Positions 1 to 6,039 of a DNA stretch of 9,388 nt are shown here, piece after piece. The first letter of the stretch is position 1, and each line of letters opens with the position of its first letter. A program made the translations under genes and the position numbers. Origin of the DNA: an uncultured Veillonella sp. GTDB lineage: Bacteria; Bacillota; Negativicutes; Veillonellales; Veillonellaceae. The DNA is taken from positions 1 through 9,388 of the forward strand of contig CAKPXN010000040.1 in assembly GCA_934202095.1 (NCBI GenBank). The letters are read 5' to 3'. The notes under the pieces were generated by a model. That model ran no database searches. It saw only the letters and a list, made by a program, of their open reading frames with translations, and was not told where the DNA came from.

Positions 1-564
1 CTGATGAAGGGTAATAAATTTATCGAATCTTCTTAATAATGCTACAATTTGCCTTTGCTCGCTAAATGTTGGTACGGAGATCGATATATTAGTAAACTCA
101 TCATATCCTATATTTAATAAGCCATCCATTCTAGCTCCAGAAGAAACTAATTTCGCTAATTCTCGATCAGGACGCTTTGTTGAAAAATAATATTCAACAA
201 ATAGTGCATCATATGATTCATCGACTTTAAAACTATGGTAGACCCTTGGAACTAAAGCTTCTTTATAGTCTTTTAAAACATATACTACTCCGTATTTAGC
301 TAACTTTGAATTACCATGATTATATGATAATTCACCTTGACGTAATAATGTGTAATTCTTTTGTTCAGAACCTGCAATATTTGCTGAGAATCTATCCTTT
401 TGATTTAACCAACCTTCTGAAGCAGATATTGTCAAAGTTGGTAAATCCATTCTCCCATCATTACCTTTTACGCGTTGTGTAAAAGAAGTTAACTTACACT
501 GTTCCCAATCTTCAGTAAATCCAGGGAAACGTAACTTAGGTACGCTCCGTTTTTCCTTACTCAT
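1..564 (-). CDS. hsdS: Type I restriction-modification specificity subunit HsdS (N-terminal part, runs off left edge)
   Basis: HsdS subunits choose the DNA target of a type I enzyme through two target-recognition domains (TRDs) joined by conserved helices. The 188 residues present begin with the classic HsdS opening PKLRFPGFTEDWEQCKL (residues 9-25). A first TRD fills roughly residues 20-150, with GELSYNHGNSKLAKYG near 74-89 and SSGARMDG near 153-160. The usual TRD exit follows: a VPTFSEQRQIVALL stretch and a D-K-F-I-x-L-H-Q helix start at the window edge. The ATG at 564 is preceded by GAGGGG about 7 nt upstream and lies 32 nt after the hsdR stop, so it is probably co-transcribed with hsdR. 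The second TRD and the C-terminus are missing because the window ends, not through visible damage; all 188 codons are open. A full-length member would be about 380-420 aa. Confidence 0.93.
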   Translation of the reverse strand, partial: MSKEKRSVPKLRFPGFTEDWEQCKLTSFTQRVKGNDGRMDLPTLTISASEGWLNQKDRFSANIAGSEQKNYTLLRQGELSYNHGNSKLAKYGVVYVLKDYKEALVPRVYHSFKVDESYDALFVEYYFSTKRPDRELAKLVSSGARMDGLLNIGYDEFTNISISVPTFSEQRQIVALLRRFDKFITLHQ

Positions 565-596
565 CGCAACCCCTCTTTCCTTTTACCATAACAACA

Positions 597-3500
597 CTAC
601 CTTTCATTAACATAAGAATCCGCAAATTTATATAATGCAGCAACTAATTCATTACCATATGTAATCTTATTAAGTGTAGCCACTTCTTTATCTTGTGCCT
701 TAACTTGGTATTCTTTACGCGCATCTTTCTTTAGTTGACTAATTCGACCCGTACTATCAAGGTCTTGTTTACCTGCAGTATGGCGTCCAAATAGTTCTAA
801 AATTTCATCATTACTAATAACATCAATAATGCCCCATTTTAAACGGAAATCAAAGATATTATCCTTCACAATCAGGGTATTAGCATCATGTATAATATCT
901 AAACTAGATTTTAATTGAACTGGATATGTTACTTCATGACCTTCAGGAGGATAGTTACCACGATAAATGGCATCAGCAGCGTTATTAATTTGTTTTGCAT
1001 ATTGACGGTCCTCCAAGGCCATAGCAAAATCACTAATCTTATCTCGATAGTCAGCGGCTGCATCCATACGATCCTCATGCACTGCATTCATCAATGCTTC
1101 TACCAATTCGGTTAAATAATCATAATTAACGCTAACATCTTTAACATGAATCATACGTAATTCAATTTGTGCTACAGGTACATCATGTATTTCTGCAATT
1201 CGTTCTTTTAAATCATTATACAAAGATGTAGTCAGTATTTCCTCTTGCTCAGGTGTCATGCCAAGCAATGTAACAAGTTCATTTGGATTATCATAGTCAA
1301 AACCAATATCCTCACCATTAACCGTTTCTGGATCATATTGTTTTAATTTAGACATTCCTGAACTATAGGTCCGCATAAGATTAAACATTTCTTCTTGTTT
1401 CGCTTCACTCGCTGGTACTTCTGTGAGAGTATCTGTAATATCCGCTAATTGATCTACTACATGTTTGACCTCTTCAAATTGCTCTTTGAAAGATTTTGCT
1501 AAAACACCAGCATCTACTAATTTTTTTGTATCTATCAATGTTTCTTGTACATCAGCGGAAGCTTTATTAGCATAGATACTTAATGCACGATTCATGAGTT
1601 CTTCGTTCTTAGCTGGCCATCTATAATTAACAATACGACCCCATGGTTTCCCTTGATTATCAGCAATGCGGTTTGTTCTGGAATAAGCCTGAATCAATAA
1701 TGCATCTTTCAATGTACGGTCAACATATAGTGTATTCATTTTAGGAGCATCAAAACCAGTTAATAGTTGGTCCACAACAATAACAATATCTAAATATTGC
1801 CCATCTTCTGCGGTTCGATTTAATCGTGTGGTCAAATCTTGTGTATACCCCGATACATCATCTAACCCAAAGTTTGTGCCAAACATCTTATTATAATGAT
1901 TCATTGCTCGTAATAAACCATCATTTGTCGTTAACTGGTTATCACTATTATTCGTACTCATGCTGAACGTAACACCAACTTTCAGCGTAGGTAAACCTCG
2001 TGCTGCTCGTTCTTGATTAACACGTTCAAATTCATCAAAGTACATCAATGCCATCGGCGTACTTGGACGGTTACCACCTACATGTGTCGTAAGCATAGCG
2101 TTATAGGCACCATCATTAGAACGGTTACGCCAATTTTTAAAGATATCTTCCACAACTAATCGTACATGATTAGGATTATTATCATAGAAACTAGGTTCAA
2201 TCATATCATCCATATCATTATCAGTAAGATTAGCGATTTTACGTTCAATATCTTGTTCATTCCAATCAGGATGCTGTGCCTTATAGAATTTTGGTAAATA
2301 CTCTTGCTTCATTTGGTCTTCTGCAATAGTAGTTTCAAAATCCACCTTGAACCCTAATACATTTTTATCGGCGATAGCTTCACGAATCGTATACGCATGG
2401 AGTAATTTGCCAAATACTTCATGAGTCTTAGTGCCTTTTTTACCAACTACTTCATCAAACATAGGCGTTCCTGTATAACCTACCCATGCAGCGCCTTTAA
2501 AGACCTTTTGCAATTCTTCAAAGCTTTCACCACCAGTGGAACGATGAGCCTCATCGACAATGAATACAAATTTTTTCTTAGGTGCCACAAAATTTTTACG
2601 TTTAATAAGAGTATTTAACTTTTGTACAGATGTAACAATAATACCGTAACCATTTTTATCCAATCTATCCTCTAATTCATCTGTATTTTGTGTACCACTT
2701 ACATTGCCACTATCATCTATGTAGCCTTCCGGATCATATGCTTTATAATTATCTTCAGTTTGCTTGGTCAAAGCAATACGGTCTACTACGAAGATAACCT
2801 TATCTACATTAGGCATACGGCTAGCTAACCATGCTGTTTTAAAGCTAGTGATAGTCTTACCAGATCCAGTAGTATGCCATACATAGCCCAATTTATTAAT
2901 AGGCAAATCAAAGTCTGCACGTTTCAGCTCATTTAAAACGGCCTTTGTAGCATATACCTGATAAGGGCGCATAACCTTAAGCATTTGTTTATTTTTAGTG
3001 CCGTCAAGAATTGTAAACAACGTAGACATTTGATGTGCCATTGGAATACTAAGGAACATATCAGCAAAAGTAGTCCAATTACGAACTACCTTATTATCAT
3101 TAGGATTTTGCCATTCAAACGCAAAGTCCTTATTAAATAACTCAGCCGTTGTATTCGCCATATATTTAATTCGATTAGGCGTCATTGCTACTAGAATTTG
3201 AACTGTTGAGAAAATATCGCTATACTGTTTCTCTTGAATATATTGATGCATTTGATTTAATGCTTCATCAACAGAATGTTTAACAGATTTCTCCTCAATT
3301 TGAATGATTGGTAATCCATTAATAAGTAGTGTAGTATCAAAACGACGTTCTGGACGACCCGCAATTTGTGGTTCTCTCTTAATTTGACTTACCACTTGGT
3401 ATACTGTATTACCTGCTCCAATTTGTTTTTGATCAAATACTGTCAAGAATACGTGACGACCATCATCAAGGTCTACTTCTACTTGAGATACGCCATTTAT

Positions 3501-3809
3501 ACCATATAAAAATTGACCTGCTTGATAGGGTGTATAAAGCTCATTGATAACCTTTTGGACTTGTTTAAACTCTGTATCACTTAATGGATGCGTCAATTGA
3601 TTTTGATTCAATTGATACAAAATAGAACGAAAGTTTTCCCACAAGGCTTCAGTCGTTTTAATTGTTGGCTCATACTTCCATAATTTGCTTTTAAACACTT
3701 TCATATTACCGTATGGAGCTGTAGTGTCCCCCAATTGCTTTGCTGTACTACAAATAACCCCTGACGATAATTGTTCAATTAGCTGACGTTCAAATTCTAG
3801 TTCTGTCAT
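597..3809 (-). CDS. hsdR: Type I restriction enzyme motor/nuclease subunit HsdR
   Basis: HsdR is the ATP-driven translocase and endonuclease of a type I complex (normally R2M2S), acting on unmodified incoming DNA. At 1070 aa the length fits EcoR124I-like subunits. The N-terminal PD-(D/E)xK nuclease shows D158, then E172-x-K174 in the LPIIQIEEK strand, followed by a Q186-x-x-x-Y190 motif. The superfamily 2 motor follows: Walker A TTGSGKT (313-319), DEAH (419-422), TGTP (446-449), LLTGFDAPK (about 682-690) and motif VI QAYSRTNR (707-714). The C-terminal about 250 residues should be the helical domain that docks on the methyltransferase. All catalytic motifs look intact, so the gene is probably functional. 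Its ATG directly follows the TAA of the upstream HsdS-like gene (TAAATG), and GGGAG within that gene's end serves as ribosome binding site, so the two are translationally coupled. Confidence 0.97.
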   Translation of the reverse strand: MTELEFERQLIEQLSSGVICSTAKQLGDTTAPYGNMKVFKSKLWKYEPTIKTTEALWENFRSILYQLNQNQLTHPLSDTEFKQVQKVINELYTPYQAGQFLYGINGVSQVEVDLDDGRHVFLTVFDQKQIGAGNTVYQVVSQIKREPQIAGRPERRFDTTLLINGLPIIQIEEKSVKHSVDEALNQMHQYIQEKQYSDIFSTVQILVAMTPNRIKYMANTTAELFNKDFAFEWQNPNDNKVVRNWTTFADMFLSIPMAHQMSTLFTILDGTKNKQMLKVMRPYQVYATKAVLNELKRADFDLPINKLGYVWHTTGSGKTITSFKTAWLASRMPNVDKVIFVVDRIALTKQTEDNYKAYDPEGYIDDSGNVSGTQNTDELEDRLDKNGYGIIVTSVQKLNTLIKRKNFVAPKKKFVFIVDEAHRSTGGESFEELQKVFKGAAWVGYTGTPMFDEVVGKKGTKTHEVFGKLLHAYTIREAIADKNVLGFKVDFETTIAEDQMKQEYLPKFYKAQHPDWNEQDIERKIANLTDNDMDDMIEPSFYDNNPNHVRLVVEDIFKNWRNRSNDGAYNAMLTTHVGGNRPSTPMALMYFDEFERVNQERAARGLPTLKVGVTFSMSTNNSDNQLTTNDGLLRAMNHYNKMFGTNFGLDDVSGYTQDLTTRLNRTAEDGQYLDIVIVVDQLLTGFDAPKMNTLYVDRTLKDALLIQAYSRTNRIADNQGKPWGRIVNYRWPAKNEELMNRALSIYANKASADVQETLIDTKKLVDAGVLAKSFKEQFEEVKHVVDQLADITDTLTEVPASEAKQEEMFNLMRTYSSGMSKLKQYDPETVNGEDIGFDYDNPNELVTLLGMTPEQEEILTTSLYNDLKERIAEIHDVPVAQIELRMIHVKDVSVNYDYLTELVEALMNAVHEDRMDAAADYRDKISDFAMALEDRQYAKQINNAADAIYRGNYPPEGHEVTYPVQLKSSLDIIHDANTLIVKDNIFDFRLKWGIIDVISNDEILELFGRHTAGKQDLDSTGRISQLKKDARKEYQVKAQDKEVATLNKITYGNELVAALYKFADSYVNER

Positions 3810-4385
3810 TTACTCCACTCCCTGTAACATAGCAATTGATAAACGATATGTATTTTCGGCTACCCGTTGTCTTAACGAACGTAATAGTAATTGCTTAAAG
3901 TATATATCCCCTATCACCCGTTGAATCTCTATTGGTGGTAATTCTGGTAACGCAATTTCTTTCAATATCTTTAAACTGTATCGTATCACCTGACTACCTT
4001 GTAGATTTTGTTTAAACTGACGCTTGATTGATGGATTTTCATTAATCAAATAAGCCATATACTTTTTATCTACTAACCTACTCATAGGCTCCATACGAGC
4101 ATAATTTTGTGTGAATACATAGCCATCATGTTCCACACTTACTATTGTAGCTTCACCAGAAATTGTGCTAAATAATAAATCACCTTCTTTAGCAATAGCA
4201 CCAGGCACCATTCCATCTACTTTTATCTGTTTCCGATCACTCATAGACCCAGGTACACCATATAGATCTTCATATAATTCATTCTGCCCATACAAAGTAT
4301 ATACTTTTGCATCAGGACTATTACTTTCTTCAATGCGATACTGTGATATACCTGTATTACTATGAAATACATTTTGAATATACAT
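3810..4385 (-). CDS. Short single-domain HsdS-like protein upstream of hsdR
   Basis: At 191 aa this has about half the length of a normal HsdS and carries one TRD-like unit. Visible signs are EGDLLFSTISG (about 67-77), a GY/Y core with DKKYMAYL (about 106-113), a glycine-serine turn QGSQVIRYSLKILKEI followed by LPELPPIEIQRVIGDIY (about 141-157), and a final helix RSLRQRVAENTYRLSIAMLQG. The pattern of basic turn, then P-P-x-E-x-Q, then helix is the canonical exit of an HsdS TRD. The ATG at 4385 has AGAGGTGA about 5 nt upstream. Its stop codon abuts the hsdR ATG. Its residues do not align obviously with the TRD of the hsdS at the left edge, so it is not a simple duplicate. It could be a dimerising half-specificity subunit, an accessory subunit, or the remnant of a longer hsdS. 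The intact frame, good ribosome binding site and coupling favour a functional gene. HsdS-type assignment is fairly secure; the exact role is inference. Confidence 0.8.
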   Translation of the reverse strand: MYIQNVFHSNTGISQYRIEESNSPDAKVYTLYGQNELYEDLYGVPGSMSDRKQIKVDGMVPGAIAKEGDLLFSTISGEATIVSVEHDGYVFTQNYARMEPMSRLVDKKYMAYLINENPSIKRQFKQNLQGSQVIRYSLKILKEIALPELPPIEIQRVIGDIYFKQLLLRSLRQRVAENTYRLSIAMLQGVE

Positions 4386-4438
4386 TATGTCACCTCTTTC
4401 TTCAATACTTTATTCATCTCACCTTTATTTTTGCATTT

Positions 4439-4485
4439 AAAAAAATTACACTGCATATCTTTTAATTAAAGTATACAGTGTAATT
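4439..4485 (-). terminator. Intrinsic terminator downstream of the 124-aa ORF
   Basis: Read on the minus strand, the arms AATTACACTG and CAGTGTAATT (10 bp perfect, extended inward by further A-T pairs) are followed at once by seven T residues (A-tract 4439-4445 on the plus strand). It lies 100 nt after the stop of the 124-aa gene and before the hsd operon, so it should separate the two transcripts. Confidence 0.72.
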
Positions 4486-4498
4486 CATATAAAAGCAA
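4470..4498 (-). promoter_or_regulatory. Candidate promoter for the hsd operon, inside the terminator palindrome
   Basis: On the minus strand TTGCTT (4493-4498) and TATACT (4470-4475) are separated by 17 nt, a sigma-A-like arrangement with a good -10 and a weak -35. Transcription would start near 4463, in the loop of the terminator hairpin, so the new transcript would lack one arm and escape termination. A second weaker pair, TTGCAT and TATATT with an 18-nt spacer, lies just upstream. This is by eye only; AT-rich DNA gives many such matches. Confidence 0.42.
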
Positions 4499-4584
4499 AT
4501 ATAGTTTTGTAATTTTTAAAAATGCAACTTTTATTTAAGTATTCATATTAAAATATGATATTTCCGTTACTATTTTTTCTATAA

Positions 4585-4959
4585 CTATATATTCAATGTA
4601 ATACTACTTTTAGGATTCTTCAGTTTCGGAAAACCATATCTCTCTAACGCATGTAAAATCTTTTGAATAGTCTCTTTGATATTATCTTTAGAAACAGGCA
4701 TAGAACTAACGATATATATGATACCATCAGCTTTTGCAGGATAAATACTTACAACACAATCTTGGCTATGTATGATGCGAAGCAGATATACATCATAGGT
4801 AGACTCAACATAAAAATCAAACTCCTGATTCTCATATATTACATCAGGTATATCGTGTACTGGTGCTACTGTACAATCAGATATCTGAAAAGAATCTGCA
4901 TCAAAATGTACTCTACAATTACGTTTTCGTTTCATCCGTTCAAATCGTTCATCTATCAT
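4585..4959 (-). CDS. Unrecognised 124-aa protein, translationally coupled to the Bro-N/DinD-like gene
   Basis: I do not recognise a family. The protein is a small, apparently soluble mixed alpha/beta chain. It has a basic N-terminus (RFERMKRKRN), a middle of alternating hydrophobic strands (EFDFYVESTYDVYLLRIIHS, then CVVSIYPAKADGIIYIVSS), an amphipathic helix DNIKETIQKILHALERYG near the end, and a lysine/proline-containing tail. No signal peptide or membrane segment is seen. It has three cysteines (14, 29, 68) in no obvious metal motif. Its ATG lies inside the end of the upstream gene, overlapping by 11 nt (ATGATAGATGA), with GGTGA 4 nt upstream. Such overlap usually means co-expression and often functional or physical partnership. 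The following terminator at 4439-4485 makes it the last gene of a two-gene unit. It could be a partner or regulator of the Bro-N protein; nothing in the residues proves this. Confidence 0.72.
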   Translation of the reverse strand: MIDERFERMKRKRNCRVHFDADSFQISDCTVAPVHDIPDVIYENQEFDFYVESTYDVYLLRIIHSQDCVVSIYPAKADGIIYIVSSMPVSKDNIKETIQKILHALERYGFPKLKNPKSSITLNI

Positions 4960-5791
4960 GTTTCACCACATCACTAATTAGTCGTCCCAAGTCTATAGCG
5001 TTTTTAGATGTAATAACAGGCTTACCAGTTCTAGCTTCAATAGATTTACGTGCATCACCAGCAATAGATCCACCATCTTGTGCTGCTTTTTTATTCTCCT
5101 CTAAGCCTTGAGGATTAGTTGCCTCCGCAATATCCTTTGTAGCCGTTTCAGCTAACATATTTAAGATAAGTTCTGTAGTAGACATATTATCTCGTAGATT
5201 TTCTTTTTTTAGTCCCTTAAAGTCCTTATATTCTCTAGTCGTCATTCCAGACCAAGCTTTAGAGATTTCATTCGTTAAGATAGCATATTCATTACCAGCT
5301 TTAACACCATGATCTTGCCAAGTATCGGTTAATTCTTTACGAACCTGAATGGCCTGTAATCGTTGATTAATCCATTCTCGGCTATATCCCTTACGAGCAT
5401 ATGATTCTAAAGCCCTATCAATCGTGAGTTCCGGATCAATGATTTCATCAATACGTTCTTTACCAACCTCTGCTAACCACATCTTAAAAGGTTCTGCTTT
5501 AGGCGAAGGCACAGATTGGATTATACGAAAAATACCTTGCATATCAGCGACATCAGTCTTATATGACTTACCATCTGTCGACTTAAGTTTCAGTTGTCGA
5601 CAAAATGTCGACAACTCACTTCGTTCTTCTTCTGACATACGTTTTTTCACTCGATACCAATAATCACGCGGATTATTGCTTTCAGTCAGAGAACCTATCA
5701 CATCAACTACACTAAAATACCACTCTTCCCTTTCATTATCCCACACAGAACGAATTTGACTACCTTCAAACATTTTTACATCATCACTCAT
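4949..5791 (-). CDS. Bro-N domain protein with DinD-like C-terminal region (antirepressor / DNA-damage-inducible D family)
   Basis: Residues about 5-115 form a Bro-N domain, a DNA-binding module common in phage antirepressors (EEWYFSVVDVIGSLTES near 22-38; VADMQGIFRIIQSVPSPKAEPFKMWLAEVG at about 81-110). Residues about 120-275 match the region shared with E. coli DinD: EYAILTNEISKAW (168-180), then FKGLKKENLRDNMSTTELILNML (191-213), a K-x-A-x-x-G-G-x-I-A-G-x-A-R stretch near 235-248 and a closing helix. E. coli DinD is LexA-controlled and is reported to disassemble RecA filaments; whether this distant relative does so is unknown. Length 280 aa is normal for the family. The ATG at 5791 has a strong GGAGG 7 nt upstream. 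The 124-aa ORF overlaps its end. These proteins are frequent on prophages and in defence islands, which fits the adjacent type I locus. An unusual perfect inverted repeat lies within the coding region (5592-5616). Confidence 0.88.
   Translation of the reverse strand: MSDDVKMFEGSQIRSVWDNEREEWYFSVVDVIGSLTESNNPRDYWYRVKKRMSEEERSELSTFCRQLKLKSTDGKSYKTDVADMQGIFRIIQSVPSPKAEPFKMWLAEVGKERIDEIIDPELTIDRALESYARKGYSREWINQRLQAIQVRKELTDTWQDHGVKAGNEYAILTNEISKAWSGMTTREYKDFKGLKKENLRDNMSTTELILNMLAETATKDIAEATNPQGLEENKKAAQDGGSIAGDARKSIEARTGKPVITSKNAIDLGRLISDVVKHDR
5592..5616. repeat. 25-bp perfect inverted repeat with clustered GTCGAC sites, inside the Bro-N coding region
   Basis: Two 11-nt arms, AGTTGTCGACA (5592-5602) and TGTCGACAACT (5606-5616), are exact reverse complements around AAA. 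Both arms contain GTCGAC (5596-5601, 5607-5612), and a third GTCGAC lies at 5577-5582, giving three copies in 36 bp. The stretch encodes about residues 59-67 of the protein (ELSTFCRQL). It could be a binding site or an mRNA hairpin within the gene; the protein family often has a similar peptide here, so a coding origin is possible. Confidence 0.75.
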
Positions 5792-5834
5792 AACAGTTCC
5801 TCCTCTCTTTTAACGCAAATATATGTTCTATTTT

Positions 5835-5872
5835 ATTATCTATAGTATACGCCTTTTTCTACAAGAAATAAA
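5835..5872 (-). promoter_or_regulatory. Candidate promoter of the Bro-N/124-aa unit
   Basis: Upstream of the Bro-N start the minus strand offers GATAAT (5835-5840) with TTGTAG 18 nt further up (5859-5864), and an overlapping alternative TATACT (5844-5849) with TTTATT at 17 nt (5867-5872). Either would give a short leader ending in the GGAGG site. Choosing between them needs transcript-start data. Confidence 0.42.
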
Positions 5873-5891
5873 GAAAATTGCTTAATATTCA

Positions 5892-5992
5892 ATAGGTTTC
5901 TCTATAACTTTCATCATACCAAAAAGCTCTCTATCGCGAGGTGTATACCTCACAACAGAGAGCCTATAGTTACATGAAAAAATCTAACCTAT
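5892..5992. repeat. ATAGGTT/AACCTAT pair enclosing the terminator hairpin
   Basis: ATAGGTT (5892-5898) and AACCTAT (5986-5992) are exact reverse complements flanking the hairpin at 5926-5963. Seven bases at this distance can occur by chance, so this is a weak call. Confidence 0.3.
5921..5963 (-). terminator. Intrinsic terminator after the 446-aa secreted protein gene
   Basis: The outer stem GCTCTCT/AGAGAGC (5926-5932, 5957-5963) and inner stem GAGGT/ACCTC (5938-5942, 5947-5951) are separated by a symmetric 5x5 internal loop and closed by GTAT. On the minus strand the hairpin is followed by five T residues (5921-5925 on the plus strand are A). It lies about 77 nt beyond the stop codon at 6040, so it fits termination of that transcript. 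Confidence 0.75.
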
Positions 5993-6039
5993 GGTGAGAG
6001 TTACTTCACAAGGCATTTTTAGATCCCTTACATTATCTA

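Larger units (their letters stand above)
4431..4527. repeat. Nested inverted repeat in the spacer upstream of the hsd operon
   Basis: The 199-bp gap 4386-4584 holds a large nested palindrome. The outer arms are 18 nt each (4431-4448, starting TTGCATTT, and 4510-4527, ending AAATGCAA) and pair with 2 mismatches. Inside lies the 10-bp perfect pair AATTACACTG/CAGTGTAATT (4444-4453 and 4476-4485), whose centre CTTTTAATTAAAG is also nearly palindromic. The outer and inner arms overlap by 5 nt, so the two foldings compete. The inner part fits a terminator. The outer pair is AT-rich and could be partly compositional. Confidence 0.6.

Noticed and set aside
915..1115. Plus-strand 66-aa ORF inside hsdR
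   Set aside because: It lies wholly antisense to a strongly supported gene and shows no ribosome binding site or recognisable protein.
4663..5111. Plus-strand ORFs of 104 and 82 aa opposite the 124-aa and Bro-N genes
   Set aside because: They are antisense shadows of minus-strand genes that have good ribosome binding sites and, for Bro-N, clear family motifs.
5577..5616. CRISPR-like or recombinase site from the GTCGAC cluster
   Set aside because: There are only three short copies with unequal spacing, inside an intact reading frame, and no cas or recombinase gene is in the window.
5961..5970. AGCCTATAGT also present at 7737-7746 in the other terminator
   Set aside because: A shared 10-mer is expected by chance many times in a 9.4-kb AT-rich window, and the two hairpins otherwise differ.
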